Shown piece by piece: positions 23,983 to 33,146 of a stretch of 64,000 bases of DNA. The translations under genes were made by a program, and so were the position numbers. The stretch lies in assembly GCA_964471115.1 (NCBI GenBank), contig CAYYFE010000001.1, positions 124,001-188,000 of the forward strand, given 5' to 3'. The stretch is from SYFT01 sp964471115. GTDB taxonomy: Bacteria > Acidobacteriota > Vicinamibacteria > Vicinamibacterales > SCN-69-37. Each line of letters starts with the position of its first letter. The stretch's first letter is position 1. The notes beneath the pieces were generated by a model. It was not told the DNA's origin and did not search any database. It was given only the letters and a program-made list of their open reading frames with translations.

Positions 23983-24019
23983 GAGCATGACGGCTTGCCG
24001 TCATGCTCGTTGTGTTTTT
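23983..24019 (+). terminator. Rho-independent terminator of the act-cta operon
   Basis: A perfect 11-bp stem (GAGCATGACGG / CCGTCATGCTC) with a CTTG tetraloop is followed after six bases by TTTTT. It is placed to end the twelve-gene operon before the efflux operon begins. Confidence 0.75.
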
Positions 24020-24039
24020 GGGGAGCTCCAGAGCGCCCG

Positions 24040-24066
24040 TTGATTTTCGCTGTTTCTTCGTATAAA
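24040..24066 (+). promoter_or_regulatory. Candidate promoter of the efflux operon
   Basis: TTGATT (24040-24045) and TATAAA (24061-24066) separated by 15 bp, in a local AT-rich patch just after the terminator and 26 bp before the GTG start of the adaptor gene. The spacing is short for sigma-70, so the assignment is tentative. Confidence 0.5.
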
Positions 24067-24092
24067 GTCCGTCGTTTTGGCAGAGGGCTGAC

Positions 24093-25316
24093 GTGTCTGA
24101 ACTGAAAGATGAACTGGCTGCCCTGAAGATCGACCGGCCTCCGATGGAGGCCGACGGCGGTCGTGGCTGGGTGAAGTGGGTCGTGCTGCTGGTGGTGCTG
24201 GGGGGCGGCGGATACGCCGGCTGGGCCTGGTGGAACCGGCCGCGGCCCGTTGAGGTCGAGGTGGCGGCGGTCACGCAGCGCGCCGCCGGCACCCAGGCGT
24301 CGGTACTCAACGCGTCCGGGTACGTCACAGCCCGTCGCCGGGCGACGGTGTCATCGAAGGTCACCGGCAAGGTGATTGAAGTGAATGTCGACGAGGGCAT
24401 GGCGGTGCGTGAGGGCCAGATCCTGGCCAGGCTCGACGACACGACCCCCCGCGCCGCGCTGGCGCTGGCGCGCGCGCAGGCCGATGCCGCCCGGGGCGCC
24501 TGGCGCGAAAGCGAAGTCCGGCTGTCCGAGGCGCGGGTCAACCTCGATCGCTACCGGCAGCTGGTTCGCGACGGCATTGGCACCCAGGCGGACCTCGACC
24601 GGGCGCAGGCCGAGGTGGATTCGCTGCTGGCGCGGATTGCGACCCTCAAGGAACAGGTGACCGTCGCCGACAGCCAGGTGGCGCTCCAGCAGACCGACCT
24701 CGACAACACGATCATCCGCGCGCCGTTCAGCGGCGTGGCCATCTCGAAGGATGCGCAGCCCGGCGAAATGGTCTCACCCGTGTCAGCCGGCGGCGGGTTC
24801 ACGCGCACGGGCATCTGCACGATCGTCGACATGCGGTCGCTCGAGATTGAAGTCGATGTGAACGAGAGCTACATCAATCGCGTGCGCACCGACCAGGAAG
24901 TGACCGCGGTGCTCGACGCCTACCCGGACTGGCAGATTCCCGCGCGCGTCATCACGACGGTGCCGACCGCCGATCGGCAGAAAGCCACGGTGCTCGTGCG
25001 TATCGGCTTCAAGGCGCTCGACCCCCGCATCCTTCCCGACATGGGCGTGAAGGTCACGTTCCTGCGTGAGGCCGACGACGCCGACGCGCCGGCCGCGCAG
25101 CCCATCGCGCTCGTGCCGAAGAGTGCGGTCAAGGCGGATGGGGAACAACAGATCGTCTTCGTGGTGACCAACGGCGTGGCGGAACGCCGGGCCGTCAGGC
25201 TCGGCGGGGCGGACGGCGATCGGCTGGAAGTGGTCGCCGGCCTGCGCGCCGGTGACCGTGTGATTGTTTCGCCGCCGCCCACGCTGGTGGATGGCGCCCT
25301 GGTGGTGGTCCGGTAG
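24093..25316 (+). CDS. Periplasmic adaptor (HlyD/MacA-type) of an ABC efflux system
   Basis: 407 residues, GTG start. A cytosolic N-terminus and one helix (WVKWVVLLVVLGGGGYAGWAW, ~25-45) precede a lipoyl domain (VTGKVIEVNVDEGMAVREGQILARLD), an alpha-helical hairpin (~130-195), the second lipoyl half (IRAPFSGVAISKDAQPGEMVSP) and beta-barrel/membrane-proximal domains to the end. This is the MacA layout. It is the first gene of a four-gene operon with an ATPase and two permeases; the set should export a lipid, peptide or drug across the envelope. No outer-membrane channel gene is adjacent. Confidence 0.92.
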   Translation: MSELKDELAALKIDRPPMEADGGRGWVKWVVLLVVLGGGGYAGWAWWNRPRPVEVEVAAVTQRAAGTQASVLNASGYVTARRRATVSSKVTGKVIEVNVDEGMAVREGQILARLDDTTPRAALALARAQADAARGAWRESEVRLSEARVNLDRYRQLVRDGIGTQADLDRAQAEVDSLLARIATLKEQVTVADSQVALQQTDLDNTIIRAPFSGVAISKDAQPGEMVSPVSAGGGFTRTGICTIVDMRSLEIEVDVNESYINRVRTDQEVTAVLDAYPDWQIPARVITTVPTADRQKATVLVRIGFKALDPRILPDMGVKVTFLREADDADAPAAQPIALVPKSAVKADGEQQIVFVVTNGVAERRAVRLGGADGDRLEVVAGLRAGDRVIVSPPPTLVDGALVVVR

Positions 25317-25325
25317 GAGTCAGTG

Positions 25326-26018
25326 ATGAGCGCATTGGTCCGCGTCAACAACGTGCACAAGTACTTCACCCGCGGCAGCGAACGCATCGATGTGCTGCAG
25401 GGCGTCAACCTTGAAATCCCCGAAGGCGACTTCCTCGCGTTGATGGGACCCTCGGGGTCGGGCAAGACGACGCTGCTGAATCTGATTGGCGGGCTGGATC
25501 GTCCGTCCGCCGGCGCGATTGAGGTCAAGGGCGCCAACATCGCCGCGTTGTCGGGCGCGCAGCTGTCCCGGTGGCGGTCGCAGCACATCGGGTTTGTCTT
25601 TCAGCTCTACAACCTGCTGCCCGTGCTCACGGCCGAAAAAAACGTCGAGCTGCCGCTGCTGCTCACGAAGTTGTCGGCGGCCGAACGCCGCAAGCGTGTG
25701 GGGATCGCGCTGAAGGTCGTCGGCCTGGCCGAGCGGGCGAAGCACTATCCGCGGCAGCTGTCAGGCGGCCAGGAACAGCGCGTCGGCATCGCGCGCGCCA
25801 TCGTGACGGATCCCACGCTGCTGCTCGCCGACGAGCCGACCGGTGACCTCGATCGGAAGTCGGGCGACGAGATCCTCGACCTGCTGCAGGCGCTCAACCG
25901 CGATCACGGCAAGACGATCGTCATGGTTACGCACGATCCACGCGCCGCCGAACGCGCCAAGCGCGTCATTCACCTCGAGAAGGGCGTCCTGATGGCGTCC
26001 GCGGGAGCGGCGGTATGA
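25326..26018 (+). CDS. MacB/LolD-type ABC transporter ATP-binding protein
   Basis: 230 residues. I chose ATG 25326 over the GTG one codon earlier. Walker A GPSGSGKTTLL (~40), the LolD/MacB-typical GFVFQLYNLLPVLTAEKNVELPL stretch, signature LSGGQEQRVGIARA, Walker B LLLADEPTGDLD and the switch histidine in VTHDP are all intact. The signature reads GGQEQR rather than the commoner GGQQQR, a harmless change. It powers the two FtsX-like permeases encoded downstream. Confidence 0.94.
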   Translation: MSALVRVNNVHKYFTRGSERIDVLQGVNLEIPEGDFLALMGPSGSGKTTLLNLIGGLDRPSAGAIEVKGANIAALSGAQLSRWRSQHIGFVFQLYNLLPVLTAEKNVELPLLLTKLSAAERRKRVGIALKVVGLAERAKHYPRQLSGGQEQRVGIARAIVTDPTLLLADEPTGDLDRKSGDEILDLLQALNRDHGKTIVMVTHDPRAAERAKRVIHLEKGVLMASAGAAV

Positions 26019-27166
26019 AGTTCCTGCCGCTGCTCTGGAAGAGCCTCTGGCGCAAGAAGGTCCGGACGATCTTCACCATCGGGTCGCTGTTTGTCGGCTT
26101 CGTCCTGTTCGGCATCCTCATGGCGATCCGGACGGCGTTCAGCTTCGGCGTCGACATCGCCGGGCTTGACCGCCTGGTGCTGATTCACAAGGTCAGCCTC
26201 ATCATGCCGCTGCCGGTGTCCTATCAGGCGCGGCTGCAGGCGACACCGGGCGTGGAGGTGGCCACACACAACACCTGGTTCGGCGGGGTCTATCAGGATC
26301 CGTCGAACTTCTTCGCGCAGATTGCCGTGGACCCCGCGCCGTTCATGAAGATCTACCCGGAGTACAAACTTCCGGCCCCGCAGATGGAGGCCTGGCTGAG
26401 TGACCGGCAGGGCGCCATTGTCGGCGCCGATCTGGCCGAACGGTTCGGCTGGCAGATTGGTGATCGTGTGCCGCTCCAGGCGACCATCTGGCAACCCAAG
26501 GGTGGCGGTCTCACCTGGGAGTTCAACATCGTCGGGATCTACGATGGCGAGCAGGGCGTGGACAAGACGCAGTTCTTCTTCCGGTTCGACTACCTCGATG
26601 AAAATCGGAGCGGCGGGGAAGGCCTGGTGGGGTGGTACGTGGTGAAGATCGCGGACGCGTCGCAGTCGCAGGCGATGGGGGCCACCTTCGACGAGATGTT
26701 CGCCAACTCGAGCGCCGAAACGAAAACCACGACCGAAAAAGGGTTCGTCGAGGGGTTCGCCAATCAGGTCGGCGACATCGGCGCGATCATGATCTCGATT
26801 CTCGTCGCCGTGTTGTTTTCATTCCTGATCGTGGCCGGGAACACGATGACGCAGGCGGTGCGGGAACGCACCAGCGAGATTGCGGTGCTCAAGACGCTGG
26901 GCTTTTCCGGCGGCACCATTCTGTGGCTCGTGCTGGCCGAATCCCTGGTCATTGCAGGCCTGGGCGGCGGCCTTGGCTTGTTCGTGTCGTGGATGTTCGT
27001 GCAGGGTGGCGACCCGACGGGCGGCCTGTTGCCGATCTTCGTCCTTCCGACGCGTGATGTCGCCATCGGCGCCGGCCTCATCGTGCTGATGGGCCTGGTC
27101 GCGGGTTTGTTACCCGCGTGGTCGGCCATGCAGCTCAAGATCACGGACGGGTTGAGGCGTTCGTAG
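26015..27166 (+). CDS. MacB/FtsX-type ABC permease, first of two
   Basis: 383 residues; ATG overlaps the ATPase stop by 4 bp. One helix near the N-terminus (IFTIGSLFVGFVLFGILMAI) is followed by a MacB-like periplasmic domain (~45-240). Three C-terminal helices follow, with the FtsX pattern RERTSEIAVLKTLGFSGG between the first two. The TAG stop is in a GTAGCGC context like that of the family B repeats. Confidence 0.92.
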   Translation: MKFLPLLWKSLWRKKVRTIFTIGSLFVGFVLFGILMAIRTAFSFGVDIAGLDRLVLIHKVSLIMPLPVSYQARLQATPGVEVATHNTWFGGVYQDPSNFFAQIAVDPAPFMKIYPEYKLPAPQMEAWLSDRQGAIVGADLAERFGWQIGDRVPLQATIWQPKGGGLTWEFNIVGIYDGEQGVDKTQFFFRFDYLDENRSGGEGLVGWYVVKIADASQSQAMGATFDEMFANSSAETKTTTEKGFVEGFANQVGDIGAIMISILVAVLFSFLIVAGNTMTQAVRERTSEIAVLKTLGFSGGTILWLVLAESLVIAGLGGGLGLFVSWMFVQGGDPTGGLLPIFVLPTRDVAIGAGLIVLMGLVAGLLPAWSAMQLKITDGLRRS

Positions 27167-27167
27167 C

Positions 27168-27185
27168 GCAAGCCTTCAGGCCTGC
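27168..27185. repeat. Small imperfect palindrome after a stop codon
   Basis: GCAAGCCT-TC-AGGCCTGC, seven of eight positions pairing, directly after a GTAGC that contains the TAG stop of the first permease. It could be a distant relative of the family B units or a local mRNA hairpin within the operon. Confidence 0.4.
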
Positions 27186-27200
27186 CAAAGGACATTCGAC

Positions 27201-28391
27201 ATGCAGTGGATAGCTCAGACCCTGGCCGTCACGCTCCTGAACCTTCGCACCGTGCCCCAGCGGCTCGGCTCGTCCGGCGTCGCCATCGTGGGCATTGCCG
27301 GCGTCGTCGTCGTGTTCGTGTCGGTGCTCTCGATTGCCGCGGGGTTCACGGCCGCGATGCAGGGGACCGGCTCGGCGTCGCGCGCGCTGGTGATGCGCAG
27401 CGGCGCGGACAGTGAGATGACCAGCGGGTTCGGCGGCGAGGATGCGGCCACGATCAAGTCGGCGCCCGGGCTGCGACGCGACGCTCAGGGCGCGGCGCTG
27501 GCGTCATCCGAGCTGTACGTGATCATCGACCTGCCGAAGAAATCGACCGGGACCGCGGCCAATGTGCCGATGCGAGGCGTCGAGCCTGTGACCATGCAGG
27601 TGCGTGACGAGACGTCGATCGTCGAGGGCCGGATGTTCGAGTTCGGCACCAACGAGGTGGTGGTGGGGCGGGGTGCGTCCGGGCAGTTTGCCGGGTTGAC
27701 CGTCGGCAGCCAGGTGGTCTCGGGGCAGTCGACGTGGACGGTCGTCGGGGTGTTTGAAGCGGACGGCGGCGTGACGGAGACGGAAATCTGGGTCGACGCG
27801 CGTGTGCTGCAGGGCGTGTACCGGCGCGGCAATTCGTATCAGGTCGTGTTGGCCCGCCTCGAGTCGTCGGACGCGTTCGGGACGTTCAACGACTGGCTGA
27901 CGACCAACCCCCAGCTCAACGTGCAGGTGAAGCGCGAGAACGAGTATTACGCGCAGCAGTCACGCTCGCTCAGCAGTCTCATCCGCGGCGTCGGGTTCGG
28001 CATCGCGTTTCTCATGGGCATCGGCGCCGTGTTCGGCGCGATTCTCACGATGTACACCGCGGTGTCCACGCGCTCGCGCGAGATCGCGACGCTCCGCGCG
28101 CTGGGGTTCAACAGCGGGTCGGTGGTCATCAGCGTACTGGCTGAGTCGCTTGCGCTGGGCGCGATCGGCGGCGTCATCGGCGGCGCCGGCGCCTACTTCG
28201 GCTTCAACGGCTACCAGACGTCAACCATCAACTTCCAGACGTTCAGCCAGGTGGCCTTTGCCTTCCGGGTGACGCCGGAGCTCCTGGTGACGGGCCTGGT
28301 CTATGCGTTGCTGCTCGGGCTTGTGGGTGGCTTGTTCCCGGCCGTGCGCGCGGCCCGGCTGCCGATCCCCGTGGCCCTCAGGGAGCTGTAG
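27201..28391 (+). CDS. MacB/FtsX-type ABC permease, second of two
   Basis: 396 residues, 34 bp after the first permease. The topology is the same: N-terminal helix (VAIVGIAGVVVVFVSVLSIAAGF), periplasmic domain, and three C-terminal helices with TRSREIATLRALGFNSGSVV. The two permeases differ clearly in sequence and length, so a heterodimeric transporter is likely rather than the homodimer of E. coli MacB. It ends the efflux operon. Confidence 0.92.
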   Translation: MQWIAQTLAVTLLNLRTVPQRLGSSGVAIVGIAGVVVVFVSVLSIAAGFTAAMQGTGSASRALVMRSGADSEMTSGFGGEDAATIKSAPGLRRDAQGAALASSELYVIIDLPKKSTGTAANVPMRGVEPVTMQVRDETSIVEGRMFEFGTNEVVVGRGASGQFAGLTVGSQVVSGQSTWTVVGVFEADGGVTETEIWVDARVLQGVYRRGNSYQVVLARLESSDAFGTFNDWLTTNPQLNVQVKRENEYYAQQSRSLSSLIRGVGFGIAFLMGIGAVFGAILTMYTAVSTRSREIATLRALGFNSGSVVISVLAESLALGAIGGVIGGAGAYFGFNGYQTSTINFQTFSQVAFAFRVTPELLVTGLVYALLLGLVGGLFPAVRAARLPIPVALREL

Positions 28392-28399
28392 CAAATCCC

Positions 28400-28427
28400 C
28401 AATCCTCAATCCTCAATCCTCAATTAC
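28400..28427. repeat. 7-bp tandem array (CAATCCT)
   Basis: Three CAATCCT units plus a degenerate fourth, nine bases after the TAG stop of the second permease. Confidence 0.75.
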
Positions 28428-28470
28428 CCCCGTTCCGTCCCACCCCCGTCCGCACCCTGCCGACCCGGGG

Positions 28471-28476
28471 TAGGAT
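28471..28476 (+). promoter_or_regulatory. -10-like hexamer TAGGAT placing the start of transcription at the ATG
   Basis: TAGGAT is followed by exactly six bases and then ATG 28483. Standard spacing would put the first transcribed base on the A of the start codon. No Shine-Dalgarno is present. No clear -35 is seen. Confidence 0.45.
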
Positions 28477-28482
28477 CGGGCC

Positions 28483-29772
28483 ATGCGCAGGTACACGATT
28501 GCCGGCGCGATCGTCACGATCGCGGCCGCCACGGGTCTGATTGCCCACTCCGTTCCCAACGAAGACGTCCGGCCGGCGCCGGTCTCGGCCGAGGCCGAGA
28601 GCTACTGGTCGCGCTGGCGCGGGCCATCCGGGCAGGGCATGGTCAAGGGCACCAACTACGTCGACAAGTGGTCGAATACTGAAAACGTCCTGTGGCGCAC
28701 GGCAGTGCCGGGCCTGGGCCACTCGTCGCCCATCGTCTGGAAGGACCACCTGTTCCTGACCACGGCCACCGACGGCGGCGCGAAGATGTGGATGCGCGCC
28801 TACGACCGCCGCTCCGGCAAGCTGCTGTGGGACACGGCCGTGCCCGCCAGCGGCGTGGAACACATCTATCCGAAGAACAGCCATGCGTCAGCGACACCCG
28901 TCACCGACGGCCGCTACGTGTACGCCTCCTTCGGCACGCATGGGCTGGCCGCGTTCGACTTCTCGGGCAAGCTGATCTGGCACCGCAAGCCCGGTGATCT
29001 CAACAACGTGCACGGCAGCGCGGGGTCACCCTTCCTCTACAAGGACCGCCTGTTCCTCTATCAGGACCACCAGGGGTCGGCCAACCTGCGTTCCTACGTC
29101 GCCGCGTTCAACACGGCCACCGGCGAGACCATCTGGTGGAAGGACCGCACCGAACAGACGGGCTGGGGCACGCCGGTCGTGATTCAGACCGGCACGCGCG
29201 ACGAACTCATCGTCAGCTCCCAGCGCAAGGTGTACGCCTATCACCCCGACACCGGCGCCGAACTCTGGACCGTGAGCGGCAACCTCTTCGAAGTGATTCC
29301 CACGCCGGTCGTTGGCCACGGCTTCGTCTTCGCCTCCTCAGGCCGTGCGGGCCCGACGATGGCGATCAGGCCGGGCGGGTCGGGCGACGTCACCGCCACG
29401 CACGTGGCATGGTCGTCGCCGCGCGGCGCGCCGTTCGTGCCGTCCAGCATCATCGTGGGCGACCTGCTGTATCAGATCAACGACATGCAGAGCATCCTGA
29501 CGGTGTTCCAGGCGAAGACCGGCGACCTTGTGTATCAGGAACGCCTTGGCGTTGCGATGCGCGAAGGGTTTTCGTCGTCACCCGTGGCGGTGGGCAACAA
29601 GATCTTCTTCACCAACGATGAAGGTCAGACGTTCGTCGTGGAAGCCGGCCCCACGTTCAAACTGCATCACGTGAACGAGATGGGCGCGCGGGTCCTCGCG
29701 TCACCCGCGCTGGTCGACGGCACCTGGTACTGGCGCACCGACAAGGAGCTGCTGGCGATCGGGAGTCGGTGA
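28483..29772 (+). CDS. Secreted PQQ-type beta-propeller protein (paralogue)
   Basis: 429 residues with an N-terminal signal peptide (RRYTIAGAIVTIAAATGLIAHS). Propeller blades such as DHLFLTTATDGGAKMWMRAYDRRSGKLLWDT, ASFGTHGLAAFDFSGKLIWH and GDLVYQERLG cover the rest. It is clearly homologous to the protein at 5549-6907, though the two loci are 22 kb apart and on opposite strands. Role: periplasmic or outer-membrane scaffold, or a redox protein; no active site is recognisable. The start is probably leaderless. A family A repeat begins 3 bp after its stop. Confidence 0.83.
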   Translation: MRRYTIAGAIVTIAAATGLIAHSVPNEDVRPAPVSAEAESYWSRWRGPSGQGMVKGTNYVDKWSNTENVLWRTAVPGLGHSSPIVWKDHLFLTTATDGGAKMWMRAYDRRSGKLLWDTAVPASGVEHIYPKNSHASATPVTDGRYVYASFGTHGLAAFDFSGKLIWHRKPGDLNNVHGSAGSPFLYKDRLFLYQDHQGSANLRSYVAAFNTATGETIWWKDRTEQTGWGTPVVIQTGTRDELIVSSQRKVYAYHPDTGAELWTVSGNLFEVIPTPVVGHGFVFASSGRAGPTMAIRPGGSGDVTATHVAWSSPRGAPFVPSSIIVGDLLYQINDMQSILTVFQAKTGDLVYQERLGVAMREGFSSSPVAVGNKIFFTNDEGQTFVVEAGPTFKLHHVNEMGARVLASPALVDGTWYWRTDKELLAIGSR

Positions 29773-29775
29773 CGA

Positions 29776-29875
29776 CACAGTAGACATGTAGACATGTAGA
29801 CATGTAGATCAATTTGCTGGATGCCCTGTCACACGTGACAGGTATTCCAAGCACTGAATCTACATGCCTACTGTG
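29776..29875. repeat. Family A hairpin repeat, copy A3
   Basis: 100 bp between convergent genes. The left arm is CACAGTAG followed by three ACATGTAG octamers; the right arm ends CTACATGCCTACTGTG. The interior holds its own perfect dyad CCTGTCAC-AC-GTGACAGG (29825-29842) and a CAGGTATTCCAAGCA core also seen in A1. Its right terminus CTACTGTG contains the TAG stop codon of the peroxiredoxin gene on the minus strand. Confidence 0.85.
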
Positions 29876-30335
29876 CGGACGTGATGCTCTTCAGAGCCTC
29901 GAGCACTTCGTCGTGGTCGGGTTGCTGGGGGATGTCGTACTTCTTCGCCCACACGATCGTGCCGGCCTTGTTGATGATGAACGTCGCGCGTTCCGAGATG
30001 CCGTCCTCCCGCATCACCCCGTAGAGTGAGGCCACGTGGCCGTGCGGGTGGAAATCCGAGAGCAGGTCGTAGGAGATCCCGCCCAATGATTGGGCCCAGG
30101 CCTTCTTGGCCGGGCCGGCGTCGACCGACAGGCTGAGGATGTGGGCCTCGGCCGCGTCGTACTTCGGCAGATCCCGCTGGTAGGTCTGCATCTGGACCGA
30201 GCAGACCGGCGTAAACGCCAGGGGATGGAACGCCAGCACGACGTGGCGTTTCCCGCGGAAATCGCCAAGGGAGACGGTCTGGCCGGTGTGGCTGCGCAGG
30301 GTAAAGTCGGGTGCGGTGGCGCCAATGGGGAGCAT
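29868..30335 (-). CDS. Peroxiredoxin (AhpC/TSA-Bcp fold)
   Basis: 155 residues, started at ATG 30335 (LPIGATAPDFTLRSHTG). The peroxidatic site is FHPLAFTPVCSVQ, with the cysteine near residue 44 and the usual Pro and Thr before it. No second conserved cysteine is evident, so it looks like a 1-Cys (AhpE-like) enzyme that reduces peroxides using an external thiol. It is divergent from the UPF0182 gene across only 27 bp. A TATCAT on the minus strand 8 bp before the ATG may serve as its -10. The stop codon falls inside a family A repeat. Confidence 0.88.
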   Translation of the reverse strand: MLPIGATAPDFTLRSHTGQTVSLGDFRGKRHVVLAFHPLAFTPVCSVQMQTYQRDLPKYDAAEAHILSLSVDAGPAKKAWAQSLGGISYDLLSDFHPHGHVASLYGVMREDGISERATFIINKAGTIVWAKKYDIPQQPDHDEVLEALKSITSAQ

Positions 30336-30343
30336 GCACCCCC

Positions 30344-30353
30344 ATGATAAGGT
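30344..30353. promoter_or_regulatory. Overlapping divergent -10-like sites
   Basis: In the 27-bp gap between the peroxiredoxin (minus) and UPF0182 (plus) starts, TATCAT on the minus strand (30349-30344) overlaps TAAGGT on the plus strand (30348-30353). Each lies 8-9 bp before its start codon. AAGG could instead be a Shine-Dalgarno for the plus gene, so the plus-side reading is weaker. Confidence 0.35.
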
Positions 30354-30362
30354 GAAGCCTCC

Positions 30363-33146
30363 ATGCGATTGCCAGGACTTCCAGGGCTGATTCTGATTGC
30401 AGCTGTCCTGCTGCTGGCCGTGCCGTCGATTGCGACGGTGTACACGGACTGGTTGTGGTTTACGGAGCTGGGCTACCAGGGTGTGTTCCTGCGCACCTAC
30501 CAGGCGCAGGGCCTTGTCTTCACAGTCACATTTCTCTCCGCCTTTCTCTTCATCGTCATCAACCTGCGCATCGCGCGCCGGGCGCTGTCGCGGCCGCAGT
30601 TCATCCTGGGCACGACCGAAGACGGCCGGCCGATTGTCGTGGAGAGTCAGCGGCTGTCGAGCCTGATGATGCCGGCGGCGCTGGTCGTGGCGTTCATCGC
30701 GGGCATCTCGAGCGCCAACAACTGGCTGGAGTGGCTCAGCGCGTTCAACGCGGTGCCGTTCGGGGAGCGCGACGTCCTGTTCAACCGGGACGTCGGGTTC
30801 TACGTGTTCCGCCTGCCGATTCTGGATCTCGTCCGGCAGCAGGCGCTGACGCTCACGATCATCGCGCTGGGCGCGTCGGCGCTGCTGTATCTGCTGTCGG
30901 GCAAGGTCTCGATGGAGCCGCGGTATGGCGTGGCGTTCTGGCCCAAGCTCAACCTGGCCAGCGGCACGCGGCGGCACCTGATGCTGCTGCTGGCGTTGCT
31001 GTTCGCCCTGATGGCATGGGGCGCGTGGCTGGAGCTGCCGAGGACGCTGCTGACCGGGTCGCAGACGTCGGTGGTCTTCGGTGCGTCGTACACCGACGTG
31101 TATGCGCGATTGCCGTTCCTGCGCATTTCACTCGTGGTGCTCAGCCTGACCAGCCTCGTGTGTCTCTGGCAGGCCTTCGGCGAACAGCGGTGGCCGTTGC
31201 CGGCCGCGATCGCGGCGTATGCGGTCGTGACGCTGGGGTCCGGCGTGTATGCCGGCTTCGTCCAGCGTTTTGTGGTGACGCCGAACGAGCAGACGAAGGA
31301 AGAGCCGTTCATCCGTCACAACATCGATGCGACGCGGAAGGCGTATGCGCTTGATCGCGTCGAAGAACGGGAGTTGTCCGGCGACGCGGCGCTGTCGGCG
31401 GCCGACATCGCGGCCAACGCAAGCACGATTGAAAACATCCGGCTGTGGGACCACCAGCCGCTGCTGCAGACGTTTTCGCAGATTCAGGAAATCCGGACGT
31501 ATTACGACTTCGTCAACGTCGACAACGATCGGTACACCATCAACGGCAAGTATCGGCAGGTCATGTTGTCGCTGCGCGAACTCAACAGCGAGAGCCTGCC
31601 GAACCGATCGTGGGTCAACGAGCGCCTGACATTCACGCACGGCTACGGCCTGACCCTGGGCCCGGTCAATGAAGTCACCAGCGTCGGCCAGCCCGTCCTC
31701 TTCGTGCGCGACCTGCCGCCGGTCACCGAGGTCGACCTTCGGGTGGACGAGCCCAGCATCTACTACGGTGAGCTGTCGAGCGACTACGCGCTGGTCCGCA
31801 CCCAGCAGCCCGAGTTCCACTATCCGCGCGGCGACGACAACGTCACGACGACGTATGACGGGTCCGGCGGGGTGGCGCTCAACGGCCTGTTCCGCCGGCT
31901 GATGTTCGCCATCCGCTTCCGCGCGGCGAACATCCTGGTCACCAATCAGATCACGCCCGAGAGCCGCATCATGTATCACCGGCGCATCGGGGAGCGCGTG
32001 CGCGCCATCGCGCCGTTCCTGACCTACGACGCCGATCCGTATCCGGTGGTCTCTGATGGCCGCGTGTTCTGGATCCAGGACGCGTACACCACGAGCACGA
32101 ACTACCCGTACGCCACGCCGTACGCGGCCCAGCGCATCAACTACATCCGGAACTCCGTCAAGGTCGTCATCGACGCCTACCACGGGTCGACGACGTTTTA
32201 TGTGTCCGAACCCGGTGACCCGATCGTTCAGACGATCAGCCGGGTGTTTCCTGGCCTGCTCAAACCGATGGAGGAGATGCCCGAGGGACTCCGCAGCCAC
32301 GTGCGGTATCCCGAGGAGATCTTCAAGGTGCAGGCGGCGGCGTACGCGACGTTCCACATGACCAATCCGCAGGTCTTCTACAACAAGGAAGATCAGTGGC
32401 AGGTGCCGGTCATCGACGGCGACGCCAACACGGCGACGCCGATGCAGCCGTATTACACGATCATGCGGCTGCCGGGCGAGACCGAGACCGAGTTCATCCA
32501 GATGCTGCCGTTCACACCGCGGCTGAAGGACAACCTGGCGGCGTGGATGGTGGCGCGCAGCGACGGAGAGAACTACGGCCGCCTGCTGGTGTTCCAGTTC
32601 CCGAAACAGAAAGTCGTGTTCGGACCGCGCCAGATCGTCGCGCGCATCAATCAGGATCAGGTCATCGCGCCGCAGATCACCTTGTGGAACCAGCAGGGCT
32701 CACAGGTCATTCAGGGCACGCTGCTGGTCATCCCGATCAATGAGTCACTGCTGTACGTGCGCCCGTTGTACCTGCGCTCGGCCGGCGGGCGCATTCCGGA
32801 ACTCAAGCGCGTGATCGTGGCCTATCAGGAACAGATCGTGATGGCTGAGACGCTGACGCAGGGCCTCGTCCAGATCTTCGGGCGCAGCGTGGCCGCGGCA
32901 TTGGCGCCGGATCGCCGGATGGATCCTGGCGCTGCCCTTACCCCGGCCGCGCCTGGCACCGAACCGGCGGCCACCCCGTCGGCCGCAGGCGTGACCGACG
33001 CCAGCGTGGCCGTGTTGATCGAGCGCGCGACCGACCATTACGAACGCGCGCTGGCCGCCCAGAAGGAAGGCAACTGGGCGCTCTACGGCGAAGAGATCCG
33101 CAAGCTCGGCGAAGTGCTGGCGCAGCTCGAACGCGTCAGGCGCTAG
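30363..33146 (+). CDS. UPF0182-family large membrane protein
   Basis: 927 residues. Seven or so helices fill the N-terminal third, starting with LPGLILIAAVLLLAVPSIATVYTDWLWFTELGYQGVF, the family hallmark. A large extracytoplasmic domain (~300-850) follows, with motifs such as ENIRLWDHQPLLQTFSQIQEIRTYYDF and the YAAQRINYIRNSVKVVIDAYHGS region. An Ala/Pro-rich linker (~855-885) and a short helical tail close the protein. The family is widespread in actinobacteria, cyanobacteria and acidobacteria, and its biochemical function is unknown. The gene's end overlaps the convergent hydrolase gene by 11 bp. Confidence 0.93.
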   Translation: MRLPGLPGLILIAAVLLLAVPSIATVYTDWLWFTELGYQGVFLRTYQAQGLVFTVTFLSAFLFIVINLRIARRALSRPQFILGTTEDGRPIVVESQRLSSLMMPAALVVAFIAGISSANNWLEWLSAFNAVPFGERDVLFNRDVGFYVFRLPILDLVRQQALTLTIIALGASALLYLLSGKVSMEPRYGVAFWPKLNLASGTRRHLMLLLALLFALMAWGAWLELPRTLLTGSQTSVVFGASYTDVYARLPFLRISLVVLSLTSLVCLWQAFGEQRWPLPAAIAAYAVVTLGSGVYAGFVQRFVVTPNEQTKEEPFIRHNIDATRKAYALDRVEERELSGDAALSAADIAANASTIENIRLWDHQPLLQTFSQIQEIRTYYDFVNVDNDRYTINGKYRQVMLSLRELNSESLPNRSWVNERLTFTHGYGLTLGPVNEVTSVGQPVLFVRDLPPVTEVDLRVDEPSIYYGELSSDYALVRTQQPEFHYPRGDDNVTTTYDGSGGVALNGLFRRLMFAIRFRAANILVTNQITPESRIMYHRRIGERVRAIAPFLTYDADPYPVVSDGRVFWIQDAYTTSTNYPYATPYAAQRINYIRNSVKVVIDAYHGSTTFYVSEPGDPIVQTISRVFPGLLKPMEEMPEGLRSHVRYPEEIFKVQAAAYATFHMTNPQVFYNKEDQWQVPVIDGDANTATPMQPYYTIMRLPGETETEFIQMLPFTPRLKDNLAAWMVARSDGENYGRLLVFQFPKQKVVFGPRQIVARINQDQVIAPQITLWNQQGSQVIQGTLLVIPINESLLYVRPLYLRSAGGRIPELKRVIVAYQEQIVMAETLTQGLVQIFGRSVAAALAPDRRMDPGAALTPAAPGTEPAATPSAAGVTDASVAVLIERATDHYERALAAQKEGNWALYGEEIRKLGEVLAQLERVRR

